A stretch of DNA of 23,482 nucleotides from JBHELT01 sp046262935. GTDB taxonomy: Bacteria > Actinomycetota > CADDZG01 > JAHWKV01. Shown piece after piece: positions 17,429 to 23,482 of the stretch. Under the pieces are notes generated by a model that was given only the letters and a program-made list of their open reading frames with translations, had not been told where the DNA came from and made no database searches. Made by a program: the position numbers and the translations under genes. Numbering within the stretch: the first letter of the stretch is position 1; every line of letters starts with the position of its first letter. The stretch covers positions 1-23,482 of the forward strand of contig JBHELT010000004.1 of assembly GCA_046262935.1 (NCBI GenBank), given 5' to 3'.

Positions 17429-18679
17429 CTATGCTGCTGAAGCAGCGGGAGCCGCTATCTTGCGGACCATCGCCAGGGGGATCAGCATCAAGACTGCCCC
17501 CAACAATCCAAGGCCGCCGAAACCGATCCCTGCAAGGATCAAGCTGGCGAAAACACTCGCGAGGACACTCATCGAACCAGTCACGAAATCGGCGAGGCCT
17601 TGGATCTTAGGCCGTGAAGACTGCGGCACGGCGTCGATCAAGAGCGCACTACCACCAACGATGTTCAGGTTCCACCCGCATCCGATCGTGAACAGCGCCG
17701 CGATGAGGGCTGCGTTGCTCAACGGAAACAGCGCCGCAGTTGCCCCACCGATCAGAACCAATGTCTGGCCGGCACCCATTGCCCTGCGGCGGCCAAACCG
17801 GTCGACAACGATGCCAACCAGCGGCGACAGACCGAACATCCCAACGAAGTGCGATGAAAGGACGATCCCTACAAAAGTCAACGCACCGTGATGAGAAACG
17901 ATGTGGACGGCGCTGATCGACATCACCAGCACCATCACGAATTGGACCAAACCCATCGCGAGAAGACACACCTTCACCTGACCACTGTCTAGCATCTGAC
18001 CCCAGGTCATCGAGCTTGTAGTTGTGACCTCTGAGTCACCCGCGATCGCAAGGGCTCTGGATACGTGCAAGGGATCGGGCTTCAGCCACAACCAGATAAT
18101 GCCGCTCGCGATCAGCATCCCCGCGGCCCCTACCCACAACGCCCCCGTCTGATCGCCGAGTCCTAATTTCATCCCCGCATGATTAAGCGGAGCCAGCAAG
18201 TTCGGGCCAACCAAAGCGCCAACAACAAGAGCCCAGGTGACCCGGCCGATCGCCTTTCCTCTGGCGCTCGGCTCCACCAGATCTGCGGCCGCGTATCTAC
18301 TCATGAAGCTCGTGCTGTAGGCGGCGCCTATGAGGAACATCCCGATCAACAACAGCGCAACCGACCGAGATCCAACGGCCAGAGCACACGACACCGATCC
18401 GGCAGCGCCCAGCAGGTAACCGATAGATAACCCAGGCCGTCGTCCAAGATGAGACATGAACCTAGAAAGTGGTATCGGCGTGCTCGCTATGCCCAAAGAG
18501 AAGAATGCTAAAGGCAAGCTTGCCAGCGACTTGGACAACATCTCACGCCCAAGAACACCGCCGATGGTCAGCGATGCAAATGCTCCGATGCTCGATGCCG
18601 CAGCGGCGAACGAAAGGGTTCGGATCGTCCGCCGACGCAAACTGACGATGTCGAACGAAGACGCGCTTATCTCATCCAT
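17429..18679 (-). CDS. Major facilitator superfamily transporter
   Basis: With the start at 18679 the protein has 416 residues and about twelve hydrophobic segments, typical for MFS. The conserved loop motif after helix 2 reads SHLGRRPGLSIGYLLGAAG, and its second-half counterpart reads GIVVDRFGRRRAMGAGQ, both MFS hallmarks. The frame extends upstream to an ATG at 18799, but that adds a 40-residue Arg/Ser/Pro-rich stretch unlike an MFS N-terminus; the inner start MDEISASSFD is preferred although its Shine-Dalgarno is poor. Substrate is not readable; it resembles drug- or metabolite-efflux carriers. It precedes the SGNH hydrolase gene on the same strand and may share a transcript with it. Confidence 0.9.
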   Translation of the reverse strand: MDEISASSFDIVSLRRRTIRTLSFAAAASSIGAFASLTIGGVLGREMLSKSLASLPLAFFSLGIASTPIPLSRFMSHLGRRPGLSIGYLLGAAGSVSCALAVGSRSVALLLIGMFLIGAAYSTSFMSRYAAADLVEPSARGKAIGRVTWALVVGALVGPNLLAPLNHAGMKLGLGDQTGALWVGAAGMLIASGIIWLWLKPDPLHVSRALAIAGDSEVTTTSSMTWGQMLDSGQVKVCLLAMGLVQFVMVLVMSISAVHIVSHHGALTFVGIVLSSHFVGMFGLSPLVGIVVDRFGRRRAMGAGQTLVLIGGATAALFPLSNAALIAALFTIGCGWNLNIVGGSALLIDAVPQSSRPKIQGLADFVTGSMSVLASVFASLILAGIGFGGLGLLGAVLMLIPLAMVRKIAAPAASAA

Positions 18680-18856
18680 CCAAACCCGCCCGCTGGATCG
18701 TCGAGGCCGCCCGGATAGGCGCGCTTGCAAGGGGCGCGAAGATACTTGCAAGCACGAAGACGGTCGAGGGGCTCGACTGCTGCGGCGAAGGCTCGACAAG
18801 AACCGTTGACCTAAAGGGCATCTCCGATCCGATCGCGGTGTGCTCTGTCGAATGGC

Positions 18857-18888
18857 GCTCTGCGGACTATTTAGTCCGCAGAGCTTTT
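18857..18888 (+). terminator. Long perfect hairpin with T-run on the plus strand
   Basis: GCTCTGCGGACT and AGTCCGCAGAGC (18857-18868 and 18873-18884) make a perfect twelve-pair stem with an ATTT loop, followed by TTTT on the plus strand. It sits between the S15-type hydrolase gene and the MFS gene, both on the minus strand. Read in their direction the stem is preceded by AAAA and lacks a following T-run, so as a terminator its polarity is opposite to the genes. It may still act as a transcript-end or stabilising hairpin for the hydrolase mRNA. Confidence 0.55.
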
Positions 18889-18923
18889 CATGCCAACCCC
18901 GTCTGCCTTAGTCGGCGATAACC

Positions 18924-21308
18924 TTACGAAGGCTGATAGCGCCTACACGGCTCGTTGCGCAAGCTCGGACAAGCAGGCAGAGGTGTAGGTGCCCGCAGGC
19001 CCGGAACCACAGGCAGCACGAGGCGCGATGGTTCAGTCGGAGAGTAGCCGATGTAGACATCCGCAGTCCCAACCGGCACGGTGTGGCCGAACGACCATAC
19101 GGGCTGCGCACCGTTTGGCGCTGCGATGGTCACTCGGATACGCGACCCAGCGCGGTACACGTGGGCCTCGTGATAGAGCGGGATCGCGACGTTGACGAAA
19201 GTGTCCGCCGGCATCAGCTCGACATCCGACTCCAACATGCTCGGGATCGGATCCAACAAAGTGCTCGGCTGTTTGAACAGGTTGTTGGAATCAGTCGAGA
19301 GCTTGCGTTCGCTCGCGCGCATATATCCGTTCTGAACGAATGTCTCGTTGCCGTCAGGACGGACCTCGCTGATGGTTGCCTGAAGATCAACGTCGGTGGC
19401 CGATGACTTCACCTGAACGTATACAGCGCCAGCACCGATGACGGTTGTGTCCGAAGTCAAGGGCGCCGTGACGTACGACACAGAGGTGCCCGCGGGATTC
19501 TGCTTCCAGTTCCATTGCCACTGGGAAGCGTTGCCCCAAAGACCGCCGCCCCCCGTGTTGCCTTTGTGCTCGTTATCGGTTCCGTAATCCGTGAGCGGCA
19601 GGGCATTGGCATCCGAGGTGTAGTGATCATTGCCAGCGTTCGCTGGAGGCGAGTCGGAAAGCGCGCCATCCGGTGCGAAGTACCATGCTTGCGCCTGCGT
19701 ACCGGGGACCGGATACGAAGAGAACCATTTCTGGTACCCAGGATAAGGATCCCCAGGGGTCGCATTTGCTGTTGGAGAAATTCCGGCCCCATTGTCGAAC
19801 AGCACCCGTACCGCGGGTTGCTTCTCGAATGCCTTGAGCGCCAAGTCGTAGGTGGGCAGCGCCTGGATAGGATCAACCGGCAGTGTCACGATGTCGTTCT
19901 GGGGAAGCCCCATGGCCGCCTGATAGATGACCGGAGCTGCAGCGCGAGTGATCGCCTGGTTCACGATCGGCGCTTGGTGCGCAACGTACAACTCGAGGAA
20001 GTCGTACCAGCGATTGTACGTTTCCGGATCGAGTGAATCGATGTGAGGGCCGTTGGTGAATGTGAACCACTTCTTGTCCGTACCCGTGAAATGCGATACG
20101 AGAGCCGGACAGTGCCCACCTGTTTGCTCATCTTCGAACTGGCACGCCATGAATACAGGCACGTTGATCTTGTTGACGAAAGTGATGGGGTCCAACGGAT
20201 CGGCAACGGCAGCGTTGTAGTGAGAGTTGGCCGCGATCTTGTTGCTCAGGTTCGCTGCCTCACCGTGTAGAGATTGGTTGGCAAGGCATGTGGTGTCACC
20301 ATTAGCGATCTGTACGTTCGCCCAGGGCTGCCCATCGGGCGCTGGTCGCGCCTCGTTCTGGCGCTCATTCGACCAGGCGACCGCGAAGCCGTCGTTCAAG
20401 ACTCCACCGGGGTAAAGCGTCGTCGCTGTTGTATCGATCACTGAAAGCGGCGAGATCGCTGAGAGGTGCGGGGGTTGTAGCTGGGCAGTGAATAGTTGGC
20501 TGATCCCACCGTAGGAGATGCCCATCATGCCGACTTTATGACCAAGGACCCACGGTTGGTTGGCGATCGTCTCGACAACGTCATATCCGTCGAGGTTCTG
20601 CAGCTTCTCGAAGAAGTCGTACGCGCCGCTCGAGCAGCCGGTGCCGCGCATGTTCACGTCAACCACGGCGAAGCCCATCAGGTTCGCCAGCACGGCGATG
20701 CCGCTGACCGGCCCTGAGGGACGGGCATACCCGTATCCGGAGTACTCGATCAAGGTGGGATAAGGAGGAAGGTAGTCGGGCCCATTCGGAAGCTTGGTTC
20801 CTGGTGGCAGGCCGGGCTCGCCCGCGGGGCTTGTCGGCGGGTGAATTGTGTACGCGAGCTTCGTGCCATCGCGCGTTGTCAGGTAGCCGTACCCGTTGTC
20901 GGTGATCGGGATCGATTGGTTGTAGATGCTCGGGTCCCATGGCGCCGCTTCATCGCTATGAACCGTTATGGCGTCGGACTCGGAACCGTCGGAGTTGAGG
21001 CGAACGTGATACCCGTCGCCAGGAGTAACGTTGCGAAACAGAACACCCCCACCAGGCGAGATTGCAGTCGGCGCGGTGGCGGTCTGCGTGGCGATCGGAT
21101 CTCCTTGGGGCGCGATGAGCGACATCTGCGCGCCGGCCGCTGCACCCGTGACGTAAACCTGCTCCACACTGCCAACTGCGCTGAAACTCGCCGTTGCGTG
21201 CGCTCCCGTCATAAAAAGGGTGGCAAGCATGGTGGTCAATACGATTCCACCTGCTCGCGCCTTGTATCCCAACGAAAAGCCTTTCCTCACCTGCTTAGCA
21301 TTCAACAT
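18924..21308 (-). CDS. Secreted CocE/NonD-type hydrolase (X-Pro dipeptidyl-peptidase S15 family)
   Basis: The 794-residue protein starts with a signal peptide (basic KQVRKG and KAR, hydrophobic GGIVLTTMLATLFMTG, cleavage near AHA at 36-38), so it is exported. The alpha/beta-hydrolase core shows VVDVNMRGTGCSSG (215-228), the nucleophile elbow GISYGG with Ser265, a likely catalytic Asp393 in QFEDEQTGGH and His422 in NGPHIDS. The C-terminal part, from about 540, has the jelly-roll features of the family (TAPLTSDTTVIGAGAVYVQVKSSATDVDL). An N-terminal extension of about 130 residues resembles a small beta domain (VEQVYVTGAAAGAQMSL). Relatives cleave X-Pro peptides, esters or acylated compounds; peptide versus ester specificity cannot be told. 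GGTGGAG precedes the ATG. It appears to be a single-gene unit. Confidence 0.9.
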   Translation of the reverse strand: MLNAKQVRKGFSLGYKARAGGIVLTTMLATLFMTGAHATASFSAVGSVEQVYVTGAAAGAQMSLIAPQGDPIATQTATAPTAISPGGGVLFRNVTPGDGYHVRLNSDGSESDAITVHSDEAAPWDPSIYNQSIPITDNGYGYLTTRDGTKLAYTIHPPTSPAGEPGLPPGTKLPNGPDYLPPYPTLIEYSGYGYARPSGPVSGIAVLANLMGFAVVDVNMRGTGCSSGAYDFFEKLQNLDGYDVVETIANQPWVLGHKVGMMGISYGGISQLFTAQLQPPHLSAISPLSVIDTTATTLYPGGVLNDGFAVAWSNERQNEARPAPDGQPWANVQIANGDTTCLANQSLHGEAANLSNKIAANSHYNAAVADPLDPITFVNKINVPVFMACQFEDEQTGGHCPALVSHFTGTDKKWFTFTNGPHIDSLDPETYNRWYDFLELYVAHQAPIVNQAITRAAAPVIYQAAMGLPQNDIVTLPVDPIQALPTYDLALKAFEKQPAVRVLFDNGAGISPTANATPGDPYPGYQKWFSSYPVPGTQAQAWYFAPDGALSDSPPANAGNDHYTSDANALPLTDYGTDNEHKGNTGGGGLWGNASQWQWNWKQNPAGTSVSYVTAPLTSDTTVIGAGAVYVQVKSSATDVDLQATISEVRPDGNETFVQNGYMRASERKLSTDSNNLFKQPSTLLDPIPSMLESDVELMPADTFVNVAIPLYHEAHVYRAGSRIRVTIAAPNGAQPVWSFGHTVPVGTADVYIGYSPTEPSRLVLPVVPGLRAPTPLPACPSLRNEPCRRYQPS

Positions 21309-21591
21309 GCCGTCTCCACCTTCCCTTGTCCCTGGCTGATCCGTTCAACAGATACGTCAAATCGGGCAACTCCGACTCTCCCTTGGTCGGACCAGCCACG
21401 TACGGCCGGCGGTTGCTCCCTACCTATTCGCCCTGAAAACCCAGAATCCTGCTTGGTCCCCTCGATTTCTAGCCAGCGAAGGCCAAGGTCCCTCTCATCA
21501 AAGGATGCGAAGACCTCCAGTGACTTTCGAGCAGGTCGCTCTCGCACCCTCGGTATTGGCGGTGAGCCCTCAAGACTAAGAGAATCCGTCC
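21309..21591. other. Divergent intergenic region between S15-type hydrolase and ERCC4 nuclease genes
   Basis: These 283 bases must hold the start signals of both genes. I see no good -35/-10 pair for either. A small imperfect dyad (TGGTC G GACCA, 21384-21394) is present but short. No gene or RNA is evident. Confidence 0.4.
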
Positions 21592-22398
21592 ATGAGCGCC
21601 GCCAGCTTCGTGATCGCCCGAAACCCTCAAGAAGACAGCAAGCTGCCCTACCTTCTGAGGCTGCCGATCGATGGCGGCCTTGTGCTCAAGGCACGGGACA
21701 CCTGGCCCCGCTCGTCCCGAATCTATTGCCATCTGTTCGAGGAGGCCTGGCCAGAAGATGTCGAAGTCGTTGAGGAAACTCAGATATCGATCTGCAAGAG
21801 AAGAGGGCCTGCGATTGACCTTGTGCTGGCACGGCCTCAACTTTCTCGTTCGCAATTCGTTTTTACCGAGGTAAGGGGACGGCCCGCGATCTTCTGGCAA
21901 ACGCAAAAGGCCGCAAGATCCGCGAACCCCGGCGCGAGGGTGCCGCGTGGGCGCGCGGCGGCTGAAGGATTCTCGATCGCCGTAGATACAAGGGAGCGTT
22001 ACGGCTTCCGCTTCCCAGGAAGAGAAGTCGTTACGGAGAAGCAGGCGTTGTCAGCTGGTGACTACGGAGTGCGCGTTGATGGCAGATTGATCGCTGTCGT
22101 CGAACGCAAGACGACAGAGAATCTGACCTCTTCTCTTTCGGACGGAACGTTGTCATTCCAGATGCAGAAGTTGGCGGAGATTCCACTCGCGGCGATCGTT
22201 GTCGAGGGTAAGTATTCGGATCTGTTCAAACTCCAACATGTCAATGCGGGATGGATCATGGATGTTTTGTCACGACTGCAGGTTCGCTACCCTGAAGTGG
22301 CAGTCATCTTCGCCGATTCGCGCAAGTTTGCCGAGGAGTGGACCTATCGATTTCTTGCGTCTGCTATTTCGGATGTCGACTCTGAAGGTCAAAATTAG
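21592..22398 (+). CDS. ERCC4-domain nuclease
   Basis: The 268-residue protein ends in an XPF/ERCC4-type nuclease domain (about 127-260). The metal-site signature is intact: VDTRERYGF (131-139, with Asp132 and Glu135), GDYGV (156-160) and VVERKTTENLTSSL (169-182, the ERK motif at 171-173). Members cut branched or flapped DNA near single/double-strand junctions. There is no helicase domain and no obvious helix-hairpin-helix tail, unlike XPF. The N-terminal half (FVIARNP, LPYLLRLPIDGGLVLKARDTWPR, AIDLVLARPQLSRSQFVFT) matches what I recall of a conserved actinobacterial family with this domain pairing; its role is unknown. The start is the first ATG giving this conserved beginning; the Shine-Dalgarno is weak. 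DNA repair is the likely process. Confidence 0.88.
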   Translation: MSAASFVIARNPQEDSKLPYLLRLPIDGGLVLKARDTWPRSSRIYCHLFEEAWPEDVEVVEETQISICKRRGPAIDLVLARPQLSRSQFVFTEVRGRPAIFWQTQKAARSANPGARVPRGRAAAEGFSIAVDTRERYGFRFPGREVVTEKQALSAGDYGVRVDGRLIAVVERKTTENLTSSLSDGTLSFQMQKLAEIPLAAIVVEGKYSDLFKLQHVNAGWIMDVLSRLQVRYPEVAVIFADSRKFAEEWTYRFLASAISDVDSEGQN

Positions 22399-22534
22399 TG
22401 GACCGAGCCGCGCTTTCGCGCAAGCGAAAGAAAATCCTGGAGCGGAACGACTTCCGGCGCGAGCGGATGTGTGACAACATGCCGAGAGATATCGTTGGAA
22501 TCATCTGACATCTGAGTTAGCAGGAGGGGGCCGA

Positions 22535-23017
22535 ATGAAACGATCAGAACCATGGCGGATCGCTATCGCGGCTCTCCTGATTTCCTCGGGTGTTCTGTTC
22601 TTGATCGGGACCCGACTGGAGCGCTCTTCGGAAACGGCCGGTCATACAGTGTCTGACGTATCCAGCACAGAGGCTGGCGAAAGCGCCGAGCATCGCGCGG
22701 CGGAGGGAGTCGGTACGGATTCAAACGGAGAGTCTCTTCTCGGCCTGAACCCAGATTCAACTCCCGCGGTTGCCGCGGCCGTCTTCGGCTCGCTCTTGCT
22801 CGCACTAGCCATTTTCTTCTGGAGGTCCAGGGCAGTCATCGCGGCGGTTGGCCTTCTCGGACTAGTGTTTGCCGGATTGGATCTGCGCGAGGTATTTCAT
22901 CAAGTGGACATCTCGCATCTCGGTCTCGTCATGATCGCGGCGATATTGACCGTCATGCATCTCGGTGTCTCAGGCTTCGCGGCTTTCGGCTTCAGAGCAA
23001 AGCCGCGAACCTCGTAA
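22535..23017 (+). CDS. Four-helix membrane protein of unknown function
   Basis: The 160-residue protein has a basic N-terminus and hydrophobic segments at about 8-26, 77-96, 99-116 and 127-152. The first and second are separated by a 50-residue Ser/Glu/Gly-rich hydrophilic loop, probably outside the membrane. No catalytic motif is visible and I do not recognise the family. AGGAGG (22522-22527) lies seven bases before the ATG, which supports both gene and start. It follows the nuclease gene after 136 bases that hold nothing recognisable. Confidence 0.75.
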   Translation: MKRSEPWRIAIAALLISSGVLFLIGTRLERSSETAGHTVSDVSSTEAGESAEHRAAEGVGTDSNGESLLGLNPDSTPAVAAAVFGSLLLALAIFFWRSRAVIAAVGLLGLVFAGLDLREVFHQVDISHLGLVMIAAILTVMHLGVSGFAAFGFRAKPRTS

Positions 23018-23129
23018 GGCAATCGACTCGGTTCCTCTGCCCGCCCCTCCCGACGCGCATTTCATCAATGCGAATCTGCTTCTCGTAGCATTGACTGGTG
23101 TTTACATCTAGTCGGACTCATTGGATTCA

Positions 23130-23482
23130 ATGCGATCCGGACCGAGGAACCATGACATGACCAGCGATGCCAAATGGCAAACAGAGCGGCCGGTCATAGA
23201 TTGGTTGCTCGACTCTGACCCTTCAACGGCGCTGTTCATTGACGAATGCGCGACCCTCAGCGTGCCGGTCCAGCACGAACTGCTGATCGCGGTGGACGAG
23301 CAGCGGGTGATGGTTCCCGCCGGTCCCGCCGCCAAGAAGGTAAGGGCGGTGCCACTCGACTCGCCGACGTTCATCTTCGCGACGACGAACCCCGAGGACT
23401 TGCTGCCCGCGCTGCGGACGCGGATGCGCGTCGAGTGCCACTTCGACTATTACGACCTCCCGAGCCTGACGCTGATCGTGCG
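23130..23482 (+). CDS. RuvB-like AAA+ ATPase fragment, lacking Walker A, cut by window edge
   Basis: The frame opens after TAG at 23109 and runs to the window end; possible ATG starts are 23130 and 23157. The product matches the second half of the RuvB ATPase core: Walker B ALFIDECATL, then VQHELLIAVDEQRV, the RuvB-typical GPAAKKVRAVPLDSPTF, sensor-1 FATTNPEDLL, the arginine-finger stretch PALRTRMRV and FDYYDLPSLTLIV. In RuvB the P-loop (Walker A) lies about 45-60 residues before Walker B; here only about 30 codons are available and none resembles GxxGxGKT. I also found none in the other plus-strand frames upstream, where the membrane-protein gene lies. So it is a 5'-truncated remnant, or a protein that cannot bind ATP normally. 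It is too diverged from housekeeping ruvB to be that gene; phage- or plasmid-type RuvB-like proteins are a closer comparison. Confidence 0.7.
   Translation, partial: MRSGPRNHDMTSDAKWQTERPVIDWLLDSDPSTALFIDECATLSVPVQHELLIAVDEQRVMVPAGPAAKKVRAVPLDSPTFIFATTNPEDLLPALRTRMRVECHFDYYDLPSLTLIV

Noticed and set aside
18680..18799. Longer start for the MFS transporter at 18799
   Set aside because: It would add a 40-residue Arg/Ser/Pro-rich tail atypical for MFS proteins; the inner ATG at 18679 gives a normal N-terminus.
20841..21773. Plus-strand frame of 310 codons overlapping the S15-type hydrolase and ERCC4 genes
   Set aside because: It crosses the starts of two well-supported genes and its translation is Arg/Ser-rich without any family motif.
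23085..23130. Promoter-like TTGACT/TTTACA before the RuvB-like fragment
   Set aside because: No acceptable -10 element at a normal distance from either hexamer.

Overview
The window looks like a chromosomal segment from a high-GC, Gram-positive-type bacterium, most likely an actinobacterial lineage. The adenosylhomocysteinase has the long form with the insertion common in Actinobacteria. The ERCC4-domain nuclease, with its N-terminal half, matches a family I know from Actinobacteria. Shine-Dalgarno sites are ordinary AGGAGG-type. These placements are inference; no rRNA or tRNA is present to anchor them. I found no tRNA, rRNA, CRISPR array, transposase or integrase.

Layout. (1) Positions 1-9548, minus strand: a single reading frame of at least 3182 codons that runs off the left edge without a stop. 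It encodes a giant secreted protein: signal peptide, metzincin-type zinc protease motif, two blocks of ~95-residue beta-strand repeats, a ZU5-like module, RTX-like calcium motifs, six EF-hand-type loops and a C-terminal beta-propeller of sortilin/BNR type. Its reading frame was checked by hand at many points. (2) 9837-11099, minus: a lipoprotein with a parallel beta-helix. (3) 11322-13175, plus: a small MerR-type regulator followed by adenosylhomocysteinase (sahH). A SAM-dependent methyltransferase (13188-13961, minus) converges on it with only 12 bases between. (4) 14092-18679, minus: a secreted protein of unknown function with a clear terminator, a berberine-bridge-type FAD oxidase, a membrane-anchored SGNH hydrolase and an MFS transporter. 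(5) 18924-21308, minus: a secreted CocE/NonD (S15-type) serine hydrolase. (6) 21592-23482, plus: an ERCC4-type nuclease, a four-helix membrane protein, and a RuvB-like AAA+ ATPase that lacks its Walker A half and is cut by the right edge.

How it fits together. Much of the window encodes exported proteins: the giant metzincin/propeller protein, the beta-helix lipoprotein, the secreted 243-residue protein, the SGNH hydrolase and the S15-type hydrolase. This suggests a cell-surface or extracellular polymer-handling region. The MerR-sahH pair is a separate methyl-cycle unit: methyltransferases produce S-adenosylhomocysteine and SahH removes it. The most unusual items are the giant multi-domain protein with calcium loops built into its repeats, and the RuvB-like fragment without a P-loop.
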